From contig CH672374.1 of assembly GCA_000153385.1 (NCBI GenBank), forward strand, positions 1,024,884-1,088,883: DNA of 64,000 nucleotides, given 5' to 3'. Of this stretch, positions 8,296 to 15,524 are shown piece by piece. The notes below the pieces were generated by a model. It was not told the origin of the DNA. It did not search any database and worked only from the letters and a program-made list of their open reading frames with translations. Position 1 is the first letter of the stretch. Every line of letters begins with the position of its first letter. The position numbers and the translations under genes were made by a program. This DNA is from Flavobacteria bacterium BBFL7. GTDB taxonomy: Bacteria; Bacteroidota; Bacteroidia; Flavobacteriales; Flavobacteriaceae.

Positions 8296-8908
8296 TTTGA
8301 TCTTTTTTGAGGATAAGCGTTTGCTTAATTTGTTTTAATCTGTTGAAAACAGACTTTTTAATAGGTTTCTTTTCTTCGGTTGTTTTTTTAGAAGGATCAT
8401 AGATCATTCCTGTACATAAACACATTTTTTGTTCTGTACGTTGTAAGATGTCGTAGTTCTTACAGGTCTGGCAACCGTTCCAGAATTGCTGGTCGTCTGT
8501 TAATTCAGAAAAAGTAACTGGCTTATAACCTAGGTCACTATTCATTTTCATAACAGCAAGTCCAGTGGTGATGCTGAATATCTTTGCATCAGGAAACTTT
8601 TCTTTTGATAGTAAAAAGATGCGTTCTTTAATTTGTTTGGCCAGTCCTAGATTTCTATAATCTGGATGTACAATAAGACCTGAGTTTGCGACAAACTTGC
8701 CGTGTCCCCATTTCTCTATGTAACAAAAGCCTGCAAATTTCCCGTTATCCAGTGCGATTACCGCGTTGCCGTTTTCCATTTTGGTAGTGACATATTCTGG
8801 CGTACGTTTTGCGATTCCTGTACCGCGCACCTTGGCAGCGTCGGCTATAGTATCACAAATGATATGCGCATATTTAGAATGCGATTTATGAGCAATAACA
8901 ATTTCCAT
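8285..8908 (-). CDS. GNAT N-acyltransferase heading the arginine operon, with a Cys-rich C-terminus
   Basis: A 207-residue GNAT-fold protein. The acetyl-CoA loop is seen as a Tyr-Arg-Asn-Leu-Gly-Leu-Ala stretch (about 84-90). The C-terminal third carries four Cys in the pattern CxxC-x13-CxC (146, 149, 163, 165), then a Lys-rich tail. It is the first gene of the operon, and neither argA nor argJ is present, so the simplest inference is that it makes N-acetyl- or N-succinyl-glutamate, the first intermediate. The Cys set could hold zinc or another metal, or be redox-active; this is inference. The tail overlaps argG by 11 nt. The chosen start is the first ATG of the frame. Confidence 0.8.
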   Translation of the reverse strand: MEIVIAHKSHSKYAHIICDTIADAAKVRGTGIAKRTPEYVTTKMENGNAVIALDNGKFAGFCYIEKWGHGKFVANSGLIVHPDYRNLGLAKQIKERIFLLSKEKFPDAKIFSITTGLAVMKMNSDLGYKPVTFSELTDDQQFWNGCQTCKNYDILQRTEQKMCLCTGMIYDPSKKTTEEKKPIKKSVFNRLKQIKQTLILKKDQNEQ

Positions 8909-9360
8909 TGTGATTGATTTTATAAATTAAAAAGTGTAAAGTGTAGTTGTGAAAAGAAGAACCGGACGCACCTAAATTCCCAAAAAGAAAGGACCCTTAC
9001 GGGCGTCGACGTCGTAAAGTAGGACGCACAGAAAAACCGTTCCTAGAAGGAGCAGTTAAAAAAGCTGTATATAGTAATGGAAATGAATTCAATGTAAAAA
9101 AATAAAAATGGATATCTAGGTGCTAATTGAGATTAAGCACAGCGGCGTCGCAAATTACTGCGATCCGTATAGGATATATTTTTATTTTGAAATGAAATCA
9201 TGATGCAAAAGTAATTAAATATTTGGATTAGCAGTCAGTAATATTTACAATCTTCTCAAATTTAGCATATTGCTAACTTTTCACATTTTCTATCGGCCAA
9301 CTCTAATAAGATAGATAAAAATAGTGTTGGGCAATTTCTCCAAAAAACTATCTTCGCGGC
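8909..9360. other. 452-bp intergenic region with a basic coding-like remnant
   Basis: Divergent promoters for the arginine operon (minus) and the EamA transporter (plus) should lie here. On the minus strand two direct TACACTT repeats stand near 8929-8943, just upstream of the GNAT gene. At 8949-9105 the plus strand holds an Arg/Lys-rich open stretch that needs a 1-base shift to join a GTG-initiated start to its TAA, so it is not called as a gene. A weak hairpin (TCGCA/TGCGA, 9148-9163) follows. Bases 9170-9340 are AT-rich with nothing else I can support. Confidence 0.5.
9349..9356 (+). promoter_or_regulatory. Candidate -7 element, leaderless arrangement
   Basis: TATCTTCG, one base from TAnnTTTG, ends exactly 4 nt before the ATG at 9361. 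The same 4-5 nt spacing recurs at four other genes in this window. Confidence 0.5.
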
Positions 9361-10260
9361 ATGTGGATGTATTTAGGCTTATTAGCCGCTTTATTTTTAG
9401 GATTACACAATCTATGTAAGAAGCATGCTGTGCGTGGTAATGAGGTGTTTCCTGTTCTACTAGGAACATTAATCGCTGGTTTTTTATTGATTTTACCTTT
9501 TTACATTGGTTCTATCTATGCACCTGAAGCAACTAAAGAAATAGGCTTTTTTGTGGAATCCATTCCATGGTCCACACATGGTTTTATTATCATTAAATCT
9601 ATGATAATGGCAGCATCATGGATATTAGCTTATCAAGCACTAAAGCATCTACCTCTAACAATTGTCACTCCTATTAGGTCTGCTGGTCCATTTTTTACAT
9701 TTATCGGCGCAATATTTATCTATAAAGAAGCGCCTAACAATTATCAATGGATAGGCTTCTTTTTAATCATCTTATCTGTGTTGCTATATTCGAGAATTGG
9801 TAAAAAAGAAGGGATCCATTTTAAAAGTAATAAATGGATTTTTGCAATAATAGGCGCTACATTTTTAGGAGCTTCTAGTGGATTATATGATAAGTTTTTG
9901 ATACAATCGTTGATGCTCAATCCGCAAACGCTGCAATTCTGGTTTTGCTTTTATACCATTTTGATTCTACTAATTATTTTATCGATTACATGGTTTCCAT
10001 ATGCTCAGAAGCGTAAGGAATTCAAATTTAGATGGTCCATTCCTGCAGTTGGTATTTTATTACAAACCGCTGACTATTTTTATTTCAAAGCTCTTCAAGA
10101 TCCTGAGGCAATGATCATGTTACTATCTGCTATTAAACGCAGCCAAATCATCATTGCTGTAGTCATAGGAGGATTAATTTTTAAGGAGCAAAACAAACGA
10201 AAAAAACTTATACCTCTAACAGGTATAATGATCGGAGTATTTCTAATATTATATTCTTAA
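9361..10260 (+). CDS. EamA/DMT-family transporter
   Basis: A 299-residue integral membrane protein with about ten hydrophobic helices arranged as two EamA halves (roughly 1-145 and 155-299). The half-ends show the usual Ile-Tyr-Lys-Glu and Ile-Phe-Lys-Glu turns near 131 and 275. DMT proteins export or exchange small metabolites in the inner membrane; the substrate cannot be inferred. Only 8 bases separate its stop from the convergent PAP2 gene, with no visible terminator. Confidence 0.82.
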   Translation: MWMYLGLLAALFLGLHNLCKKHAVRGNEVFPVLLGTLIAGFLLILPFYIGSIYAPEATKEIGFFVESIPWSTHGFIIIKSMIMAASWILAYQALKHLPLTIVTPIRSAGPFFTFIGAIFIYKEAPNNYQWIGFFLIILSVLLYSRIGKKEGIHFKSNKWIFAIIGATFLGASSGLYDKFLIQSLMLNPQTLQFWFCFYTILILLIILSITWFPYAQKRKEFKFRWSIPAVGILLQTADYFYFKALQDPEAMIMLLSAIKRSQIIIAVVIGGLIFKEQNKRKKLIPLTGIMIGVFLILYS

Positions 10261-10268
10261 TACTAGAT

Positions 10269-11117
10269 TTAAAAAGAGTATACCACTCCTATTCTATTAC
10301 CCGTGAAGGTAAAATTTAATGAGGTTAGATCATCAGTAGAAGTAGCGTTATACTTTTGCTCATACTTCTTATCTAGGTATTTATCAATACTCTCCACTAC
10401 AAAATAACTTAAAACCCAACTTAAAAAGACATCACTTGCCCAGTGCTGTTCTTCATATATACGAGTTAAACCTGGAGTGACACCTATAGCATAGATAGGC
10501 CCTTTAATCCACCAGCTATCAAATTGTTTTGCAATCACGTGTGCGTTAGTAAAAGTCAGTACTGCATGACCCGATGGAAATGATCTATAACCAGCAGATC
10601 CACCAAAAGGTTTGAAATGATTTTTACCTAGATTCGTCTGTGGTCTGGCTCTTCCTGTTACCGACTTTGTTAATTGCTGTAAAAATCCTGTCGCCGTCGC
10701 TGATGACAGCAGTAAAACTCCAGTTCTTCTTAATTTCTCATTACGAGTAAACAGACCAGTAAGATAAACGGCACCAGTAGCACCATAGTTGTTTTGTGGA
10801 CTACCAGCATACCATCCATAATCCAGTATCAAATTAGGCACGTTTTCTTTATGCTCTACAAAATAACGCCTTGATTGATCATCAATTGAGTAAAGCCCTA
10901 AGGTAATAGCAGTTGTTGCTCCTAACTTATAAAAATCGTCTTGTTGCCAGTAAATAGGTCTAGAATAAGCATAACCTACACCTTGAAAAACATTACCCAT
11001 ATCATAGGTGAAATCTTTCCATAAAGATTGATTTGATTGGGTAAAACTATTGCTATTAGATTGCCCTGATAATGTCCAAGCAGCTAATAAACATAAGCCG
11101 TAAATAATTTTTTTCAT
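10269..11117 (-). CDS. PAP2-superfamily phosphatase, secreted
   Basis: 282 residues with a signal peptide (Met-Lys-Lys, hydrophobic core, cleavage near Ser-Gly-Gln-Ser at about 17-20). The three parts of the acid-phosphatase signature are visible: Lys-(x6)-Arg-Pro as KSVTGRARP, PSGH in FPSGHAV, and TRIYEEQHWASD with the catalytic His and Asp. It probably dephosphorylates a lipid or isoprenoid phosphate in the periplasm or outer face of the inner membrane. A TATTTTTG box lies 4 nt before its ATG. Confidence 0.85.
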   Translation of the reverse strand: MKKIIYGLCLLAAWTLSGQSNSNSFTQSNQSLWKDFTYDMGNVFQGVGYAYSRPIYWQQDDFYKLGATTAITLGLYSIDDQSRRYFVEHKENVPNLILDYGWYAGSPQNNYGATGAVYLTGLFTRNEKLRRTGVLLLSSATATGFLQQLTKSVTGRARPQTNLGKNHFKPFGGSAGYRSFPSGHAVLTFTNAHVIAKQFDSWWIKGPIYAIGVTPGLTRIYEEQHWASDVFLSWVLSYFVVESIDKYLDKKYEQKYNATSTDDLTSLNFTFTGNRIGVVYSF

Positions 11118-11121
11118 TTTG

Positions 11122-11129
11122 CAAAAATA
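11122..11129 (-). promoter_or_regulatory. -7 element of the PAP2 gene
   Basis: The minus strand reads TATTTTTG, a full TAnnTTTG match, ending 4 nt before the ATG at 11117. The implied mRNA would be leaderless or nearly so. It shares a 64-bp gap with the divergent promoter at 11170. Confidence 0.65.
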
Positions 11130-11169
11130 GGATAAATTATCCTTAACAGCTTTTTATGAGCAACTATCG

Positions 11170-11177
11170 TATCTTTG
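11170..11177 (+). promoter_or_regulatory. -7 element of the HYC_CC_PP gene and envelope metal cluster
   Basis: TATCTTTG, a full TAnnTTTG match, ends 4 nt before the ATG at 11182. It probably drives the plus-strand cluster up to 15455. Confidence 0.65.
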
Positions 11178-11181
11178 TAGC

Positions 11182-11598
11182 ATGTATTGTAAAATGCTTA
11201 AAAATATAGGTGTTATAACTTTAACAATGATTGTGTTATTCTCAACACTATCATTTAGTGTACACAAGCATTTCTGCGGTCCATTTTTAAAAGACATTTC
11301 TGTAATAGTCCCTTCGCATGGCTGCGGCATGGAACAGGACAACACAATTAAAGATTGTGCAGTTGCACTAGAAAAAAGTTGCTGTAATGATATTGTAGAA
11401 CTCGTAAAAGGTCAAGATGATTTAAAACTATCCTGGGATAGTTTTAAGCTGGACCAGCAACAATTAATAATTCTCTTTAGTCATTCATATTTCTACTCAA
11501 TCACCGGTGATGATTTTGTAGACACACCTTTCACTTCCTACTCGCCGCCTCTGGTCACACGGGACATACCTGTGTTGCATCAGTCTTTTCTTATCTAG
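11182..11598 (+). CDS. HYC_CC_PP family protein
   Basis: 138 residues. A hydrophobic N-terminal segment (8-26) is followed by His28-Lys-His30-Phe-Cys32-Gly, a Cys-Cys pair at 67-68 and a late Tyr-Ser-Pro-Pro at 120-123. This order of motifs defines the HYC_CC_PP family, annotated in Bacteroidetes near copper and heavy-metal genes; no biochemical role is established. Here the usual Tyr of HYC is Phe. Additional Cys at 48 and 59 could complete a metal site. It opens the envelope metal cluster. The first ATG was chosen because the promoter box stands 4 nt before it; a second Met at residue 5 is possible. Confidence 0.75.
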   Translation: MYCKMLKNIGVITLTMIVLFSTLSFSVHKHFCGPFLKDISVIVPSHGCGMEQDNTIKDCAVALEKSCCNDIVELVKGQDDLKLSWDSFKLDQQQLIILFSHSYFYSITGDDFVDTPFTSYSPPLVTRDIPVLHQSFLI

Positions 11599-11663
11599 AT
11601 AAAGTCGTATTCTACATGCCTTAAGGGCATTGATTAAGATTACTAACTTTATTTTATAACACT

Positions 11664-12428
11664 ATGAAACATATTATTATGGTGGCTTTGGTAGTTTTCG
11701 CTTTCGCGAAAGCGTATGCACAAGGTCCACCCATTACAGCAGATAAACCTATCATGCTAGGAGGCAATAGCTTCACAATGAAAACCCTAACAGAAATAAG
11801 AAATACGGAACGTGGTACAGCCATTTATGTCCCTGTAATGCTGCATTATTTACCTACTGCAAATTCATTAATCGCATTACATATACCTTATGTAAATTAT
11901 AACTTAAGTGATACTAGTGGCAGTGGACTAGCAGACATGAAAATCATGGGTAAATATCAATTTTACCGTAAAGATGGTACCGGAAAAACATTTCGTATGG
12001 TTGCAAAGACCTTACAATCTTTACCTACCGGACAGGAAATTGATGTGATGGACATTTCTACAGGGAAGTATTCTGGTTATTACGGTATTGTATCTGGATT
12101 AGAAACCTTAAAATACGGTATTTCTACAGAGATCGGTTATAACTGGATGCCAGATGGTACCTTGGATGAATTCAGAACAAAACTTGGTTTTGGGCTTCCT
12201 TTATTAAAACCACAATATCCTAATAAGCAGCTAAATTTATACTTTGAATATAGTAGTGTCTGGTTACATGAACGCGATTGGTATCAGCTATTATATGCTC
12301 AAGGAATTCAATATGCACGCAAGAATATCACCTTTGACCTTGCGGTTCAATTACCGCTTATTCAGGAAATCGCTGATGATCGAGCCTTAAATTATTCTGT
12401 TTTTGTAGGAACACGATACACTTTTTAA
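11664..12428 (+). CDS. Outer-membrane beta-barrel-like protein (phenol-degradation MetA/transporter family type)
   Basis: 254 residues with a signal peptide cleaved after Ala-Tyr-Ala (about residue 19). The rest is amphipathic strand-like sequence with many Tyr/Leu/Gly alternations and a terminal aromatic Phe (Arg-Tyr-Thr-Phe), as expected for an outer-membrane barrel of about ten strands. Similar proteins in Bacteroidetes metal clusters are annotated only as transporters. The palindrome at 11699-11714 encodes Phe-Ala-Phe-Ala-Lys-Ala, directly forming the end of the signal peptide. Confidence 0.65.
   Translation: MKHIIMVALVVFAFAKAYAQGPPITADKPIMLGGNSFTMKTLTEIRNTERGTAIYVPVMLHYLPTANSLIALHIPYVNYNLSDTSGSGLADMKIMGKYQFYRKDGTGKTFRMVAKTLQSLPTGQEIDVMDISTGKYSGYYGIVSGLETLKYGISTEIGYNWMPDGTLDEFRTKLGFGLPLLKPQYPNKQLNLYFEYSSVWLHERDWYQLLYAQGIQYARKNITFDLAVQLPLIQEIADDRALNYSVFVGTRYTF
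11699..11714. repeat. GCTTTCGCGAAAGC palindrome, copy 3 (signal-peptide codons)
   Basis: 16-bp perfect palindrome CGCTTTCGCGAAAGCG. It supplies Phe-Ala-Phe-Ala-Lys-Ala just before the predicted signal cleavage site of the barrel protein. Confidence 0.95.
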
Positions 12429-12510
12429 AAAACAAACAATTTAAAATGTCTATATAGGGATCGCATTTACAATTTCTATATCAATGACATCAATTTAAAA
12501 TTAAAACACA

Positions 12511-13140
12511 ATGAAATATCTAACTATCATTTTAAGTATAATAATGAGTCTACTTACTTTATCGCAAGTAGATGCACAATCTGATAATAGCAGAGACCAA
12601 TTTGAAGTTCAAGTTGATGGTTTAGGCTGTCCATTTTGCGCATATGGGCTCGAAAAAAAGTTTAAAGAATTTAAAGGAATCAAGGATATAGCCATCGATA
12701 TCGAAACTGGAGATTTTTCATTTTCTTATCCGGCAGCAAAAGAGTTAACCATGGAAGCTGTTATAGCACAAGTGGTAAAAGCTGGATACACACCTAATGA
12801 AGCAAAAATTACTCGCGCAAACGGTAATATAGAAACAAATGAAGAAGTTAAAAAAGATGCTATAAATAACGTTACTACATCTAGTATCTATGTAAATGGA
12901 ATGTGTGGCATGTGTAAAGCTCGTATTGAAAAAGCTACTTCATCATTAAATGGTGTTGCTAGCTCTGTATGGGATGTAGAGACTAAACTGCTTACAATAA
13001 GTTATGATCAACAGCTTATAGATGAAAAGAAAATAGAAAAAGCTGTGGCTGGAGTAGGTCATGATACAAATGGTACTAGAGCTACAGATGCCAGTTATGA
13101 CAACTTGCACGCTTGTTGTAAATATGAAAGAGCAAACTAA
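12511..13140 (+). CDS. Exported protein with two heavy-metal-associated (HMA) domains
   Basis: 209 residues. A signal peptide (1-22, cleavage near Asp-Ala-Gln) is followed by two HMA folds. The first has GLGCPFC (Cys40, Cys43) and the second GMCGMC (Cys132, Cys135); a Cys-Cys pair at 202-203 ends the protein. CxxC in HMA loops binds Cu(I), Hg(II), Zn(II) or similar. Export suggests a periplasmic metal carrier delivering to or from membrane partners. The next gene starts at the stop codon (TAATG), so the two are translationally coupled. Confidence 0.85.
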   Translation: MKYLTIILSIIMSLLTLSQVDAQSDNSRDQFEVQVDGLGCPFCAYGLEKKFKEFKGIKDIAIDIETGDFSFSYPAAKELTMEAVIAQVVKAGYTPNEAKITRANGNIETNEEVKKDAINNVTTSSIYVNGMCGMCKARIEKATSSLNGVASSVWDVETKLLTISYDQQLIDEKKIEKAVAGVGHDTNGTRATDASYDNLHACCKYERAN

Positions 13141-14018
13141 TGAGATATTTAATATATATAATCGTGGCTGCTGCCACGATAGTGTCATGTAAAGAAAAAA
13201 ATATCGCACCACAAGAATGGCATTTTGAAAAAAATATACCATTAGATGGTATTAACCCGATAGGTATTGCCATGGATGGTAATGATATTTTTTTAAGTGA
13301 TGGAGATCATAATCGCGTGGTAAAGATCAATGAAGATGGAAATATTCTATCCGAAATGCCAGGATTTGAAAGACCTATGCATATCGAATTTGGAGAAGCA
13401 GATTTTGAAATCACAGATAAAGTAACTACTTCTTTACTTAAGGAAAGAGCTCTTTTCATACCAGAATATGGACGTGATTCCATCGCAGTAATGCGAGATA
13501 ATAAATTGGATTACTTAGTACTACAAGATTCATTAGATGCTCCAGCAGCAATAAGTGTTTATAATAATGAAATTGCTATAGCAGATTTCTATTCTAACCG
13601 CATACTTTATTATAACAATAATCAATGGATTAACATAGGTACAGAAGGTAAAGAGCTAGGACAGCTCTACTACCCTACAGATGTACAAATTATGGAAAAT
13701 TACATTTACGTAGCCGATGCTTATAACCATAGAGCTCAAGTATTTGATAAAACAGGTAAAGCCATAGCATTAATAGGAGCTGATCAAAAAATAAATGCAG
13801 CAACTGGAATTTTTGTATCAGAAAATGAAATTTACCTTACTGATTTTGAAAATGGTCGTATTCTCATATTTGATATGAACTATAAACTCAAACAAATAAT
13901 TGATACTGAAATTGATAAACCTACAGATATATTTGTGCAAGGTAAAGTTATGTATATAACAAACTATCGTAAAGGTCAATTGATAAAATACATACTAAAA
14001 GACATTGACCATGAATAA
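13140..14018 (+). CDS. NHL-repeat beta-propeller lipoprotein
   Basis: 292 residues. The N-terminus is a lipoprotein signal with lipobox Ile-Val-Ser-Cys at 14-17. The remainder contains recurring NHL-type blades of the form Pro-x-Gly-Ile-x-(aromatic or Asp) then Asp-x-x-Asn-(His/Gly)-Arg (for example near residues 40-62, 180-200 and 225-245). Such propellers usually bind proteins or ligands at the outer or periplasmic face; the ligand is unknown. It is sandwiched between HMA and acetolactate-decarboxylase-fold genes with overlaps at both ends. Confidence 0.75.
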   Translation: MRYLIYIIVAAATIVSCKEKNIAPQEWHFEKNIPLDGINPIGIAMDGNDIFLSDGDHNRVVKINEDGNILSEMPGFERPMHIEFGEADFEITDKVTTSLLKERALFIPEYGRDSIAVMRDNKLDYLVLQDSLDAPAAISVYNNEIAIADFYSNRILYYNNNQWINIGTEGKELGQLYYPTDVQIMENYIYVADAYNHRAQVFDKTGKAIALIGADQKINAATGIFVSENEIYLTDFENGRILIFDMNYKLKQIIDTEIDKPTDIFVQGKVMYITNYRKGQLIKYILKDIDHE

Positions 14019-14730
14019 GCTTTTTTTCTTTTCTGTAACATTGTTTTTAATACTATGTAGTTGTGAACATAAGAAGCAAACAGATTATAAAGTAAAGAAT
14101 ACTGGTGCTTTAATGAACATTATGTCTGGAAGACTAGATGCGACAGCGTCTCTAGATTCTATTCAAGATTTACCTCATCTCTATGCCCTAGGTGCTTTAG
14201 AAAATTTAAAAGGTGAAATTCAAGTATTCGATAGTAAGTCTTATGTAAGTACACAATCTGATGACAACCGTGTCACTATAGAATCTCATTTTAATCATCA
14301 GGCAGCCTTATTAGTTTATGCGCAAGTTGAAAACTGGAATACAGCAATTGATCTTGATGGATTCTTTGATAACAATCAATTAGAGCAGCAATTAGAAATA
14401 CACGCTATAAAGAATGCCATGGATACAGAAAAACCATTTCCTTTTCTTTTAAAAGGTACTGTTGATTTATTAGACTGGCATGTGATTAATTGGATAGATG
14501 GCGACCTAGTACACAATCATAAAAAACATAAAGAATCAGGTGCTTATGGTACGATTGAAAACCAAGAAGTAGAAATTATAGGTTTTTATTCAAAAAAGCA
14601 CAAAGCTGTATTTACTCATCACACAACTTTTTTACACATGCACTTTAGAACTATAAGTCCAACCGTTATCGCTGGTCACGTAGATGGATTAAAAGGTTCT
14701 AATTTATCACTCTATTTACCTAAAAAATGA
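14011..14730 (+). CDS. Acetolactate-decarboxylase-fold lipoprotein
   Basis: 239 residues from the ATG at 14011, which overlaps the preceding stop; an upstream TTG is in frame but less likely. The lipobox is Leu-Cys-Ser-Cys (15-18). After residue 30 the sequence follows the alpha-acetolactate decarboxylase layout: an early Leu-x-Gly-Ala-Leu-Glu...Lys-Gly-Glu (59-69), a Gly-Thr turn near 180, then His209-x-His211 and Gly-His223, the positions of the family's zinc ligands. I do not see the conserved Arg region that classical enzymes carry ahead of this (here Trp-His-Val-Ile-Asn). With a lipoprotein signal and metal-handling neighbours, it may be a non-classical or metal-binding version; a role in acetoin synthesis looks unlikely. 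Confidence 0.6.
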   Translation: MNKLFFFSVTLFLILCSCEHKKQTDYKVKNTGALMNIMSGRLDATASLDSIQDLPHLYALGALENLKGEIQVFDSKSYVSTQSDDNRVTIESHFNHQAALLVYAQVENWNTAIDLDGFFDNNQLEQQLEIHAIKNAMDTEKPFPFLLKGTVDLLDWHVINWIDGDLVHNHKKHKESGAYGTIENQEVEIIGFYSKKHKAVFTHHTTFLHMHFRTISPTVIAGHVDGLKGSNLSLYLPKK

Positions 14731-15455
14731 TGAAACATATTTACCACATAGAAGGCATGACGTGTAATGGTTGTCGTGCTGATGTTGAGAATAAATTAAA
14801 TAACATTGATGATGTGGATCATGCAACTGTTACACTAGAAAATGAGCAGGCTGTGATAAACATGGCCTCTCATATAAGTTTAGACACATTCCAGCATGCA
14901 CTTAGTCCTAAGTATCATATAAGTCTGATAGAGGAAAAAAATGTATTTGAGAATTCCGCTTTCGCGAAAGCGGAACCAAAACAATCAAAGTTGCAGCAAC
15001 TGAAGCCTCTATTTTTAATTCTAGGGTATATCACAATTGCTACACTTTTATTGAACTATAGCAGAGAGAACTGGAATGAAGCGATGCTCGATTTTATGGG
15101 ATTATTCTTTATTGTCTTTAGTTTTTTTAAAATACTGGACTTAAAAGGTTTTCCAGACAGTTTTAAAATGTACGATCCACTAGCCAAATTAATTCCTGGA
15201 TATGCTTGGGCATACCCATTTATAGAAACAGCGCTAGGTTTAATGTTTCTAATAAGATTTCAAGTTGACCTTGCGTTACTTATCACCTTAGTAGTCTTAA
15301 GCATTACAACTGGTGGCGTAACTAAAACCTTACTAGATAAGAAGTCCATTCAATGTGCATGTTTAGGAACGGCTTTAAAATTACCGATGACTGAGGCTAC
15401 ATTTATTGAAAATGCAATAATGATTATTATGGCTACAATAATGCTGATAAGCTAA
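14727..15455 (+). CDS. HMA domain fused to a MauE/DoxX-like membrane domain
   Basis: 242 residues. Residues 1-68 form an HMA domain with MTCNGC (Cys13, Cys16). A short linker follows, then four hydrophobic helices (about 93-110, 122-137, 160-195, 225-241) ending with CACLG (Cys210, Cys212), typical of MauE-like redox membrane proteins. The likely role is passing metal or electrons between cytoplasm or periplasm and the exported HMA protein of the same cluster. The linker is encoded by a 22-bp palindromic copy of the repeat, read as Ala-Phe-Ala-Lys-Ala (78-82). The start overlaps the previous stop (ATGA). Confidence 0.8.
   Translation: MMKHIYHIEGMTCNGCRADVENKLNNIDDVDHATVTLENEQAVINMASHISLDTFQHALSPKYHISLIEEKNVFENSAFAKAEPKQSKLQQLKPLFLILGYITIATLLLNYSRENWNEAMLDFMGLFFIVFSFFKILDLKGFPDSFKMYDPLAKLIPGYAWAYPFIETALGLMFLIRFQVDLALLITLVVLSITTGGVTKTLLDKKSIQCACLGTALKLPMTEATFIENAIMIIMATIMLIS
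14954..14975. repeat. GCTTTCGCGAAAGC palindrome, copy 4, extended to 22 bp (domain linker)
   Basis: A 22-bp perfect palindrome centred between 14964 and 14965, with the 14-bp core at 14958-14971. It encodes the linker between HMA and MauE domains. Confidence 0.95.
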
Positions 15456-15470
15456 TATCATTTTAATTTA

Positions 15471-15504
15471 AAAAGCCCGAAATCAATAATGATTTCGGGC
15501 TTTT
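15471..15504. terminator. Bidirectional intrinsic terminator
   Basis: A 15-bp stem (15471-15485 with 15490-15504) with ATAA loop, flanked by A- and T-runs. It lies between the convergent metal cluster and hppD. Confidence 0.92.
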
Positions 15505-15524
15505 TTATTTGATTTAAATAATAT

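Noticed and set aside
14011..14730. Ordinary acetoin-pathway acetolactate decarboxylase
   Set aside because: Lipoprotein signal, metal-gene context and an apparently missing Arg region do not fit.
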